Below, one piece after another: positions 15,439-24,866 of a DNA stretch of 36,409 nucleotides. The position numbers and the translations under genes were made by a program. How positions within the stretch are numbered: the first letter of the stretch is position 1; every line of letters starts with the position of its first letter. The notes beneath the pieces are model-generated. The model ran no database searches and was not told the DNA's origin. It worked only from the letters and a program-made list of their open reading frames with translations. Source of the DNA: Hyphomicrobiales bacterium (lineage in GTDB: Bacteria; Pseudomonadota; Alphaproteobacteria; Rhizobiales; Methyloligellaceae). The DNA is taken from contig JAJFHN010000021.1 in assembly GCA_021775595.1 (NCBI GenBank), positions 1 through 36,409 of the forward strand. The letters are read 5' to 3'.

Positions 15439-16617
15439 ATGCTCAAAAGAGATCAAGGGGTTGTTCTCCCCACCAGTGTAAGGGTGCCAGGCTTCCGGGT
15501 GGAGCTTGAAGGCACCGTTTTTCGCTTGGAGGCAACGGGCTCCTGGACCGTGCACGAGGCCGCCAATCTCGATTCCGCGTTGAAACGGCTGCAGGTACCG
15601 ATTCCGCCAACCCCGGATTTTACCGGCGAGGTAGACGTCTCGAGCATCGCTGAGCTCGATACTGCGGGGGCTTGGCTCCTACAGCGAACCGCCGATCGCT
15701 GGCGCACCAAGGGCCTCGCCACGACCTTCTCCGGTGCGACTCGTGACTTCGCCATTTTGATTGAGGAAGTCGAACGCCGCAGCGAACAGGAGCGGCCTCA
15801 AACCAAATCCGAGGGCGGTTTTTCGCGTTTTTTGGTCGACGCATCGCGCACCATGAGCGGCGTTTGGCAGGACGCCCGCATGTTGACCGCTTTCCTTGGC
15901 GCGGTTACCGACACCTTTGGCCGCATCATCATGCAGCCCTCGCGCTTTCGCATGCTCTCCTTCATCCACCATGTCGACCACGCGGGTTTGCGTGCGGTTG
16001 CCATCATTTCGCTGATCTGTCTGTTGATCGGCGCGGTCGTCATGCAGCAGGCGGCGGTCCAACTGCAGGCGTTTGGCGCCGAAATTTTTTCCGTCAACAT
16101 GCTGGGCATCCTGGCGTTGCGCGAAGTGGGCGTTTTGCTGACGGCGATCATGGTGGCTGGCCGCTCGGCATCGGCTTTCACGGCCGAAATCGGTTCGATG
16201 AAAATGCGCGAGGAAATCGACGCTATGCGGACACTCGGCATCGATCCGATGGAAACACTGGTCGCGCCGCGCATTTTGGCGTTGATCGTTGCCCTGCCGC
16301 TCTTGACCTTTATCGGCGACATGATGTGCCTGGTCGGCGGAGGCATGATGGCGATTGCCTATCTTGGCCTCGATATCGCGACCTATGTGGACGTGCTCCA
16401 CTCGGTGGTCGATTTCCGCCACTTCATGGCGGGCATGGTCAAGGCGCCGTTCGCCGCGCTGATCATTGGTCTTGTTGGCTGCCTGGAGGGCCTGAAGGTC
16501 GAGGGCAGTGCAGACTCTCTCGGCTTTCACGTCACCTCGGCCGTGGTCAAGGCCATCTTCCTGGTGATCGTGTTCGATGCGATTTTCGCCATGTTCCTAT
16601 CGGCTATTGGGATCTGA
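15439..16617 (+). CDS. MlaE-type ABC permease with N-terminal STAS domain
   Basis: The 392-residue product fuses a STAS domain (about 20-105, with DVSSIAELDTAG holding the usual helix-capping Asp/Ser region) to a MlaE permease (about 130-392). The permease signature EIGSMKMREEIDAMRTLGID and several helices are clear. In E. coli the STAS protein MlaB is a separate regulator of the MlaFE complex; here both roles are on one chain, as in many alphaproteobacteria. The protein is an inner-membrane subunit of an MCE lipid transporter and likely moves phospholipid between the envelope membranes. It starts the operon; the ATPase begins one base after its stop. Confidence 0.94.
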   Translation: MLKRDQGVVLPTSVRVPGFRVELEGTVFRLEATGSWTVHEAANLDSALKRLQVPIPPTPDFTGEVDVSSIAELDTAGAWLLQRTADRWRTKGLATTFSGATRDFAILIEEVERRSEQERPQTKSEGGFSRFLVDASRTMSGVWQDARMLTAFLGAVTDTFGRIIMQPSRFRMLSFIHHVDHAGLRAVAIISLICLLIGAVVMQQAAVQLQAFGAEIFSVNMLGILALREVGVLLTAIMVAGRSASAFTAEIGSMKMREEIDAMRTLGIDPMETLVAPRILALIVALPLLTFIGDMMCLVGGGMMAIAYLGLDIATYVDVLHSVVDFRHFMAGMVKAPFAALIIGLVGCLEGLKVEGSADSLGFHVTSAVVKAIFLVIVFDAIFAMFLSAIGI

Positions 16618-16618
16618 C

Positions 16619-17401
16619 ATGGGAAAAGACCTCGTTCAAACGGCCGAAAAGATCATCAGCGTCCGCGGACTGGCCAAGCGCTTCGGTTCCAAGCAGATTT
16701 GGAACGACCTCAATCTCGATGTGCAGCGCGGCGAGATTCTCGCCGTGGTCGGTGGATCGGGGCAGGGCAAATCCGTGCTGCTGCGCGTCATCACCGGCCT
16801 CGTGGAACCCGACGCTGGTTCGATCCAGATATTCGGCCGCGACGTCTCCAAGCTCTCGCCGGAGGAGACCGTCGATATGGAGTCGCGCTGGGGCGTGCTG
16901 TTCCAGGACGGCGCGCTGTTTTCCTCACTCACCGTCCTGCAAAACATTCAGGTGCCGATGCGCGAACACCTCGATCTGCCCCAAGTGATCATGGACGAAT
17001 TGGCTTTTCTCAAGCTTGCCATGGTGGGGCTGCGGCCTGAGGCCGCCCACAATTACCCCTCGGAGCTTTCGGGCGGCATGCGCAAACGCGCGGGCCTTGC
17101 GCGTGCCTTGTCGCTGGATCCCGAGATCGTCTTTCTCGATGAGCCGACCGCTGGATTGGATCCCATCGGCGCCTCCGAGTTCGATAACCTCATTCGCAAA
17201 CTGCAGCAGACTTTGGGATTGACGGTCTATATGGTGACCCATGATCTCGACAGTATATTCACGGTGTGTGACCGGGTTGCGGTGCTCGCCGACCAGACTG
17301 TGGTTCGAACCGGCGCGCCAGAGGAATTGAGAAAAAATCCGGACCATCCCTGGATCAGGGATTATTTTTGTGGTGAACGCGCCCGCGCGGCCACGGCCTG
17401 A
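16619..17401 (+). CDS. MlaF-type ABC ATPase
   Basis: This 260-residue ATP-binding subunit has Walker A GGSGQGKS at 45-52, a Q-loop near 96, signature LSGGMRKRAGLARAL at 150-164, Walker B with DEPTAGLDP at 174-182, and the switch His in THDL near 207. It powers the MCE transporter with the permease encoded just upstream. The frame stays open upstream inside the permease gene, but ATG 16619, one base after the permease stop, matches the family N-terminus. Such tight spacing implies translational coupling and fixed stoichiometry. Confidence 0.96.
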   Translation: MGKDLVQTAEKIISVRGLAKRFGSKQIWNDLNLDVQRGEILAVVGGSGQGKSVLLRVITGLVEPDAGSIQIFGRDVSKLSPEETVDMESRWGVLFQDGALFSSLTVLQNIQVPMREHLDLPQVIMDELAFLKLAMVGLRPEAAHNYPSELSGGMRKRAGLARALSLDPEIVFLDEPTAGLDPIGASEFDNLIRKLQQTLGLTVYMVTHDLDSIFTVCDRVAVLADQTVVRTGAPEELRKNPDHPWIRDYFCGERARAATA

Positions 17402-17410
17402 GGTTGGATC

Positions 17411-18355
17411 ATGGAAACCAAAGCCAATCATCTGCTCATCGGCGGCTTCGTGCTCGGCATATTGGTGCTGAGCTTTGGCTTCGTGTACTGGATGCAAAAC
17501 CTGAGCGGTGGCCGCTCGACGGCCTATGCCATTGTTTTTCAAGGCTCCGTCGCCGGCCTAACGACCGCATCTCAGGTCCTGTTCAACGGCGTCAAGGTGG
17601 GGCAGGTCACCTCGCTTGCGATCGATGAGGTCGACAGCCGCAACGTCAGGGTCTTGGTCTCAGTCGCCGGCACCACGCCGATACGCACCAATTCGCGCGC
17701 CAGCATCGTGCAGCAGGGATTGACCGGCTCTTCGGCGATCCAGCTCACCGCCGGTACGCCAGATGCCGGGCCTCTGACGCCCGTCGAGGGCGAGGAATAC
17801 GCCGTGATCAGGGCCGATCGCGCCGCCGCCGGCTCCCTGCTTTCTGCCGCGCCGGAGGCGCTCGGCAACGCCAATGCGCTGTTTGCTCGGCTGAATGACA
17901 TGGTCGCCGACAACCAGGACTCGATTCGCCGCACCGTCACCAACCTGGAGGCCGTGACGAGTGTTTTGGACGATCGCAAGGAAGACATCGACTTCGTGAT
18001 TAGGGATGCCCGGGCGCTCACCGACCGCTTCAACAAGCTCGCCGACAAACTGGAAAAGACGGTCGATGATTTTTCAGGCTATGTGACGGCTGACGGCGAA
18101 TCGTTCCTCGCCAAAGCCCAGCAGGCGGCGGAATCCTTCCGTGCACTGGCAGAAAAGCTCGACAGATCGATTGGCGATAGCGCCGATGGCATTTCGCGGT
18201 TCGCCAAAACCGGGCTCAAAGAATTCGAGTTGTTCATGCGCGATGGCCGCCGCGCGGCGCAAAATCTAGATCGTGTTCTCGAACGTTTGGAGCAAGATCC
18301 CAAAAGCTTTTTACTTGGTGGTTCAGACGTTCCAGAATACACTCCCGGCCAATGA
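17411..18355 (+). CDS. MCE-domain substrate-binding protein (MlaD-like)
   Basis: The 314-residue protein has one N-terminal membrane helix (about 8-28), an MCE domain (about 37-115, with VLFNGVKVGQV), and a long helical C-terminal tail (about 150-300) that likely forms coiled coils. It should sit in the periplasm, anchored in the inner membrane, as the lipid-binding hexameric ring of the transporter. The extended tail is longer than in E. coli MlaD (about 183 residues, from memory) and might reach toward the outer membrane, as in other long MCE proteins. It lies 9 bases after the ATPase gene. Confidence 0.94.
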   Translation: METKANHLLIGGFVLGILVLSFGFVYWMQNLSGGRSTAYAIVFQGSVAGLTTASQVLFNGVKVGQVTSLAIDEVDSRNVRVLVSVAGTTPIRTNSRASIVQQGLTGSSAIQLTAGTPDAGPLTPVEGEEYAVIRADRAAAGSLLSAAPEALGNANALFARLNDMVADNQDSIRRTVTNLEAVTSVLDDRKEDIDFVIRDARALTDRFNKLADKLEKTVDDFSGYVTADGESFLAKAQQAAESFRALAEKLDRSIGDSADGISRFAKTGLKEFELFMRDGRRAAQNLDRVLERLEQDPKSFLLGGSDVPEYTPGQ

Positions 18356-18393
18356 TGCGCCCGCAAGGGGCTGACAAAAGTGGCAGGGCGCAT
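18355..18393 (+). other. Intra-operon inverted repeat
   Basis: ATGCGCCC at 18355-18362 and GGGCGCAT at 18386-18393 form a perfect 8-base stem with a 23-base loop, between the MCE gene stop and the ribosome site of the lipoprotein gene. It may tune translation or protect the upstream mRNA. There is no T-run, so it is not an ordinary terminator. Its presence supports the idea that this stretch is not coding. Confidence 0.45.
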
Positions 18394-18432
18394 ACAGATT
18401 TGGGGACGCTCCCAGATGGGGGCAGGGCAAAC

Positions 18433-19068
18433 ATGCGATCAAGTTCGCGGTCTAAGGCACAGACTGTAGTGCGCCACGTTGGGCAAACGGCCACGGCAAT
18501 GGCCTGTCTGATGCTGGCTGGCTGCACGCTTAAGGCATCTGCGCCACCGGCCACGTTCGATTTGCGCACGCCCCACGTCATGACCGTAACGGCCCCACGC
18601 CCGGCCAAATTCCAGCTTGTCGTCGACGAACCGACCTCCGTCCGCGCGCTGGGATCAAGCCGCATTCTCGTCAAGCCGTCTCCGCAGAAAATTACCTATT
18701 ACAAATCAGCGGCTTGGAGCGACCGGCTGCCCAGCCTTGTTCAAGTGCGGATGATCCAAGCTTTCCAAAATGCCGGCCTCGTCAAGGCGGTGGGCTCGCG
18801 TTCTGACCGGCTGGACGCCGATCTAGAACTCGCCACCCAATTGAACGCATTCCAGATCGAGATGGCCGACGGTGCGACAACCGCCTACGTCAATCTCTAC
18901 GTTAAGGCCATCGATGGTCAGCGCGGTCAAATGATCAAGGCGCGTGGCTTCGAAAGGCGCGTACCGGTTCAGGGACGCGGCGCGCCCGCCATGGTGGCGG
19001 CGCTCGATGAGGCCTTCGATTCGACGATGCGTGAAATCGTCCCTTGGGTCTCGAAGCTCAAACGCTAA
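18433..19068 (+). CDS. ABC-type transport auxiliary lipoprotein (PqiC-like)
   Basis: The 211-residue product has a lipoprotein signal with lipobox LMLAGC (Cys31) and then a domain like the auxiliary lipoproteins that accompany MCE transporters (YRSAAWSDRLPSLVQ-type region, here YYKSAAWSDRLPSLVQVRM, and repeated beta strands). It probably sits in the outer membrane and links the MCE protein to it. The frame opens at ATG 18352, overlapping the previous stop, but ATG 18433 has a strong ribosome site (GGGGGCAGGG) and gives a normal signal peptide, so it is preferred. It is the last gene of the operon. Confidence 0.85.
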   Translation: MRSSSRSKAQTVVRHVGQTATAMACLMLAGCTLKASAPPATFDLRTPHVMTVTAPRPAKFQLVVDEPTSVRALGSSRILVKPSPQKITYYKSAAWSDRLPSLVQVRMIQAFQNAGLVKAVGSRSDRLDADLELATQLNAFQIEMADGATTAYVNLYVKAIDGQRGQMIKARGFERRVPVQGRGAPAMVAALDEAFDSTMREIVPWVSKLKR

Positions 19069-19102
19069 AGAACCCGCTTTTCTTCATCGCCAAGCGACAG
19101 CG

Positions 19103-19124
19103 CCACGCATCAATGGATGCGTGG
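19103..19124. other. Hairpin between convergent genes
   Basis: CCACGCATC (19103-19111) and GATGCGTGG (19116-19124) form a perfect 9-base stem with a four-base loop, 35 bases after the lipoprotein stop. No T-run follows on either strand, so it may be a factor-dependent end or a 3' stabiliser rather than a classic terminator. Confidence 0.5.
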
Positions 19125-19150
19125 GCCGAAGCTCAATGCGTTTGAGGATG

Positions 19151-22100
19151 TCAGTGGAGGCGGCCGCTGGCGTGCGCCAGGATCAAATAGACTCGGCCCG
19201 TCTCTGATGTGAGGTAGTTTTGGATCAGTTGGCCGTCGCTGTCTTTGGCCTCGGCGTCCTTAAGCAGGCGCTCGAAATCGCCCATATAGCGGTCCACCGT
19301 TGCGCGGAAATCTCCGTTTTGAGCGTAACGCTGACTGATTTCGTCAAACGCAGTGCGTCCTTCGGAGGTGTAGAGTTGGCGGTCCAGCACTGAGCGTTCG
19401 CCCTGCCTGTATCGCTGCCAAACCTCGGCGGCCGTGCGGTGGTCGATGGCGTTGGCGAGGTCATGCAACCTCAACACGCTGCCGGTTTGCGGCTGGGCCT
19501 GTTGTTGAACCTGGGGCTGGGCCTGCTCTGCTTGACGCTGCAGAAACTCGGGCGCGGGCCCCGGACCAGCACCAGCGGCTGCCGGAAAGGGTTCGGTTTC
19601 GGGCTCTGAGGCGCGCGCCAGGAGATCGCCGAGCGACCAATCATCACGCCGCTCCATCACGGGCTGGCTCGCCTGTTGGCTGGCGGCGGGCGGTTCCGGG
19701 TTGAGTTGCTGCGGGCTGACGGCTTCGCCTTGCCCAGCACCCGTCAATCGCTCTGCCAAACTGCTGGTGACCGATCCCATATCTGCAGGGCTCGCCAGTG
19801 CGTGGGGCATTGCTGGCCCCGGCATCGGCATGCGCCGCGCCTCGCTTTGAGCGGGTTGCAAGGGGGTCGGTTGTTGGGCAGGCGGAAAGTCTGGCGCAAA
19901 TGCCGGTCCGCCGTCCGTCCCGGTCATCGGTACGACCGAGGCTTGGGCATCCTGCTCCTGGCTCATCAGCGCGTTTGCATCGAGCGCTTCGAGCGACGTC
20001 GGCATGGGCTGTCGGCGCGCGGCTTCCAAATTGGCGCGCGCTTCCTGCGGCATATCATGGATACGCCTCTGCATTTCTTGCCGCGTCGTCTCCAGCTCGC
20101 CGGCCGTTCGATTGGCCGTTGCACGCAGCTCATCTGTCGTGGCGCCGAATTGCTGCGACAGCATGCTCGTCTGGTTGGCCACTTGGCCTGAGATGGTCTC
20201 GAAACCCGACTTGATCTCTTCGGCTGCCTTGGCCGTGTGGGCCAGCGCGTCGTTGCGCAGCCGCTCGATCTCAGAGACCGCCTTGCGCGATTGCGCCTCG
20301 GTCTCCTGAGCCAAGGCGGCGCTCAACTGTTTGGCGCGGCCCTCGGCTTGGGCCAACGAGTTTTCGATCAGACCCGAATAGGAGCGCATCTGCTTGTCGA
20401 GATCCCGCGCCTTCGTGCCGACCGTATCGAGCAGGCTGCTTATTTCCGCATGCCGGCGCTCGAGGATCGAATCGATCTTTGCGTTGGAGGAATCGAGTGC
20501 CTGGGCTGCCGAGAGAATGGCTTGTCCCTGGTTTTCGAAGCGCTGCGTCAGGCTGTGGATCTGGTCGATCAGGCTCTTTGAGACGTCCTTGAGCGTGCCG
20601 GCCTGGCTGCCGAGGCTTTTCAGGGCTTCGTTGGAGTGCAGCGACATTTGCTGGCTGGTCTCGCGGAACGACTTCGTACCTTCGGCCAACATCTTGTTAT
20701 AGGCGTTGGTATGCTCGGCCAACGATTGTTGAACCGTCGTGGCGTTTTCGACCAGCGATGTATCCAGCGACTGAATGCGCTCGATCAGATCGGCGCGTAT
20801 CACCTCGGAACGCTTCGAGATGGTCTCGTCGATGATTTGCGCCTGACCGCTCATCATCTTTTGAATGCCCATGGTGCGCTGCGCCAGGGTCTTGTCGAGC
20901 TGGCTCACATGCTGGGCCACTGAGGTCTCCAGCTTGTTGATCTTTTCCTCGGCCTTGGAAATGACGGAGTTGAGCTTGGATTGCTCGCGGTCGAGATCCT
21001 GAATAAGACCAGGTACGCGCTTTTCGATGCGCTCGCTCACCTGATTGAGCGATTGGAACAGCTCGTTGCGGTTGGTCGACATCTTGGCGTTGACCTTGTC
21101 GGTCGTCTGCTCCATCGCCTTGGCGACTGAGGCCCCGGCGCTGTCGATGCTTTTGGAAACCGACGTTCCCGCCGTCTCCAATGTCTTTGTGATCGCGCCG
21201 CCGGCATCATCCAGCGTTTTGGTGACGCTTCGGCCTTGTGCGACCAGCTGCTCGGCGACTTGGGCGCCGCGCTGTGCGAGCTTGTTGTCGACGGCCATGC
21301 CGGCCGCCGAGACGGCCGCTGTGATCTTGTCGCCCTTTGCCGTCAGTTTCTCGGCCAGGTTCGACGTGGCGCTGGCAAGCGATTTGGTCGCCTGGTCGCT
21401 GGCGGTAGCAATATCCTTCGACACCTGCGCGCCGATGCCCTGGAGCGATTCACTCACCCGCTCGCTGTTGTTGGTCAGGGCTTTGCGTTCGCTGGCAAGT
21501 TCGCTGATCAGGCCACGCACGCGCAGCTCGTTCTCATTATAAGACCGCTCGAGCGTCGCAAGTTCGTTATGAAGAAGCGCCTCGAGTTCGCCAGCCCGGC
21601 CCATTGCCCGTGAAATCGCATCGTTGACGGCTGCGACTTGCCGGCGGACCGACTGTCCGACCGACGCGACAGATTGTTCAGCCAGCCGGTCGGGCTCGGC
21701 CAAACGCACCGCGACTTCGGTCATGGCCGAGGCCATCAGTTTCAATTCCTGCGCCCGCCAGATCAGCAGCGCCAAGAACCAGAACAGCGCGATCGGGATA
21801 ACGATCGCAGCCAACGAGGCAAAGCCGGTCGGATTGGCAAGCAGCTCGCCGAACGACGAAACGCCGGAAAGTTGATTGTTGAAGAAGGCGTAGGTGATGC
21901 CTCCGCACAGCACCAGCCAAATGGCCGTGGCGCCGAGCGCTATATAGAAGGCAGAGCTGGAGGGTCGCTGCTGCAGCGCATAGATCAATCCCCCAATCGA
22001 GGGAAGATCGTCGTTGGCTGCGACGGGTTCTCGCACGCCGCTTACACCCCGCGCACCCGCGGGCTCATAGCGCTTCTGCGCAGCGGCCTGTTTTTGTGCA

Positions 22101-22216
22101 GCCGAAGAAGGCTTTGTCACACTGGATTTCGTCGGCGGCTTTTTGTCCGTTATGTCGGATTTACTGAGTGGAAGCGCTTTCGCCGCGGCGCCCCCTTTAG
22201 ACTGTTCACTGGCCAT
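19151..22216 (-). CDS. Membrane-anchored coiled-coil protein, GPR/RgsE-like
   Basis: The 1021-residue protein has a disordered basic N-terminus (1-80), two membrane helices (about 90-112 and 132-153), a very long helical region (about 155-720) with eleven 11-residue repeats at 254-374, a Pro/Gln-rich linker (about 720-915), and a compact C-terminal domain (about 920-1021, LANAIDHRTAAEVWQRY to LAHASGRLH). The segment after the helices (RLAEPDRLAEQ, then LERSYNENELRVRGL) and the C-terminal domain recall the growth-pole-ring protein GPR of Agrobacterium (RgsE of Sinorhizobium), which organises polar growth. That protein is about twice as long (from memory), so this is a shorter relative or paralogue. 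ATG 22216 is preceded by GGAATGAG. An Hpt gene diverges from it. Confidence 0.8.
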   Translation of the reverse strand: MASEQSKGGAAAKALPLSKSDITDKKPPTKSSVTKPSSAAQKQAAAQKRYEPAGARGVSGVREPVAANDDLPSIGGLIYALQQRPSSSAFYIALGATAIWLVLCGGITYAFFNNQLSGVSSFGELLANPTGFASLAAIVIPIALFWFLALLIWRAQELKLMASAMTEVAVRLAEPDRLAEQSVASVGQSVRRQVAAVNDAISRAMGRAGELEALLHNELATLERSYNENELRVRGLISELASERKALTNNSERVSESLQGIGAQVSKDIATASDQATKSLASATSNLAEKLTAKGDKITAAVSAAGMAVDNKLAQRGAQVAEQLVAQGRSVTKTLDDAGGAITKTLETAGTSVSKSIDSAGASVAKAMEQTTDKVNAKMSTNRNELFQSLNQVSERIEKRVPGLIQDLDREQSKLNSVISKAEEKINKLETSVAQHVSQLDKTLAQRTMGIQKMMSGQAQIIDETISKRSEVIRADLIERIQSLDTSLVENATTVQQSLAEHTNAYNKMLAEGTKSFRETSQQMSLHSNEALKSLGSQAGTLKDVSKSLIDQIHSLTQRFENQGQAILSAAQALDSSNAKIDSILERRHAEISSLLDTVGTKARDLDKQMRSYSGLIENSLAQAEGRAKQLSAALAQETEAQSRKAVSEIERLRNDALAHTAKAAEEIKSGFETISGQVANQTSMLSQQFGATTDELRATANRTAGELETTRQEMQRRIHDMPQEARANLEAARRQPMPTSLEALDANALMSQEQDAQASVVPMTGTDGGPAFAPDFPPAQQPTPLQPAQSEARRMPMPGPAMPHALASPADMGSVTSSLAERLTGAGQGEAVSPQQLNPEPPAASQQASQPVMERRDDWSLGDLLARASEPETEPFPAAAGAGPGPAPEFLQRQAEQAQPQVQQQAQPQTGSVLRLHDLANAIDHRTAAEVWQRYRQGERSVLDRQLYTSEGRTAFDEISQRYAQNGDFRATVDRYMGDFERLLKDAEAKDSDGQLIQNYLTSETGRVYLILAHASGRLH
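21095..21457 (-). repeat. Eleven tandem 11-residue repeats within the coiled-coil protein
   Basis: Residues 254-374 break into eleven consecutive units of 11 residues with no gap. The loose consensus is hydrophobic-x-K-x-hydrophobic-x-x-A-G-x-x; examples are VTKTLDDAGGA, ITKTLETAGTS and VSKSIDSAGAS. This period suits an 11/3 helix as in apolipoproteins and synuclein, giving one apolar face that can lie along a membrane. Confidence 0.8.
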
Positions 22217-22728
22217 TACTCATTCCATCAGATGAATTACGCAAAACTTAAGGGAATTCTCAGCCACGTGCATCCCCTTTATTCGGGCATGTGGTATGGC
22301 ATCCCAATCATCCGCTAATCGGCGCTTCTGACCTTAACTCCCCGTACATCAGCCCCCAGTGGGTTGGGCCCACTACTCCGCGCCGGAGATATATCTTTAG
22401 CGGTCTTTTGCGGCCAAAAAAGGAATACTTTAACTTATCCTTTACGCTGTCGGACGATTGGCGGGTTTGGCGGCATTTTAACGGTCGAATTAACGAACGA
22501 CATTTGCCCAGAAATTTCCTAATACACTGAAATATATGAGATAAACGAGACAGCACGCGCCATCTCCGGCGGTTTGGCTTTAACTCGATATTATCGGCGC
22601 TTCAGTAGCCTTTTCCCATCAACCCGATGATCGGCCGCCGAGCGGGCCAGTGTCGCGACACGGTTGAAAATCGCGGCAAACGGCGGATTTGCAGTGAAAA
22701 GTAAGCGTTAGGGTGTGGGGAGTTCGAA
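22217..22728. promoter_or_regulatory. 512-base AT-rich divergent promoter region
   Basis: No real gene is seen. Five TTAAC half sites lie between about 22330 and 22585. One has TTAA-N7-TTTAC (22430-22445), one mismatch from a CtrA box, and another pair is TTAA-N8-TTAAC (22478-22494), one base too far apart. A perfect 12-base palindrome, GTGTCGCGACAC, lies at 22650-22661, close to the Hpt gene. The region must hold promoters for both the long coiled-coil protein and the Hpt protein, but no clear -35/-10 pair was found. Confidence 0.45.
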
Positions 22729-23133
22729 ATGGAATTGAATACCGAAGGAATGCCTGCCGCATTGCTGGGGCGTGAAGGCGACGAAAACAGTCCGGTCATG
22801 CAGCGGCCGGTCGATCTTGTCCATCTGGCGCGCTATACGCTGGGCAACAGGGCGCTCGAGCGCGAGGTTCTCGAACTCTTTCGCACCCAGTCCAGGCTCT
22901 ATCTCACCCGCCTCAAGGGCGCAGGCAATGAGAAGGCCTGGCGTGACGCCGCCCATACCATCAAGGGTTCGGCGCGCGGCATCGGCGCCTGGCGGGTCGC
23001 CAAGCGGGCGGAATCGGCTGAAGGCTTGAAGGGCAAATCCTTTAAGTCGGCGCGTGAAAACGCTGTCCATTCCCTCGAGGCCGAAATCAACGAGACAAAC
23101 GGCTTCATCCAAGCGCTGCTGATCGACGCTTAG
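22729..23133 (+). CDS. Hpt-domain histidine phosphotransfer protein
   Basis: The 134-residue, mostly helical protein has an Hpt motif, AAHTIKGSARGIGAWRVA, at about 74-91, with His76 as the predicted phosphorylated residue and the following Lys and Gly conserved. Helices at about 28-62, 68-100 and 105-130 fit a four-helix bundle. Such proteins pass phosphate between receiver domains in phosphorelays. No kinase or receiver gene is adjacent. It diverges from the GPR-like gene and has a good ribosome site (GGGGAG, before ATG 22729). A link to cell-cycle phosphorelays is possible but is not shown by the sequence. Confidence 0.88.
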   Translation: MELNTEGMPAALLGREGDENSPVMQRPVDLVHLARYTLGNRALEREVLELFRTQSRLYLTRLKGAGNEKAWRDAAHTIKGSARGIGAWRVAKRAESAEGLKGKSFKSARENAVHSLEAEINETNGFIQALLIDA

Positions 23134-23362
23134 GCTGAGGCGTGGGCCGAGCGCTGCTTTCGGCAAGGCCTTGGGTCGCACAGGTTAAACTCCTCGAGAG
23201 GCGCGCCGCCGCTCTGCTGCAGCAAGGACGGATAAGGCGGCGTTGCCCTGCGCGCACTTTTGTCCTATAGGGGCCCCTGGTCGGTGGCTGGACGCTCCGT
23301 ATTGGGCCAGCCCCGATCGGCAATCATCCCCAAGTCGTGACGAAACAAGCAGGGCAACAGGC

Positions 23363-24762
<1,400 letters not shown>

Positions 24763-24798
24763 GGATGCGCCTCTCTGCCTGAAGTGATAGAGATGGCG

Positions 24799-24824
24799 AC
24801 CGCCGCCGAATCATAGGCGGCGGT
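24799..24824 (+). other. GC-rich hairpin before aspS
   Basis: ACCGCCGCC (24799-24807) pairs with GGCGGCGGT (24816-24824) around an eight-base loop. It lies 37 bases after the reductase stop and 43 bases before aspS, with no T-run. It may mark the 3' end of the ferredoxin-reductase unit or be in the aspS leader. Confidence 0.4.
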
Positions 24825-24866
24825 GACTGCCGTGCGACGCAAATTGATTGGGGGCCAGCGCAGACC

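Noticed and set aside
15864-16988. A 374-residue open frame across the MlaE and MlaF genes
   Set aside because: It spans the junction of two well-supported genes in a different frame and has a low-complexity Arg/His/Gly composition.
22478-22494. TTAA-N8-TTAAC as a CtrA box
   Set aside because: The spacing is eight bases, not seven; CtrA sites are strict on spacing. It is kept only as a pair of half sites.
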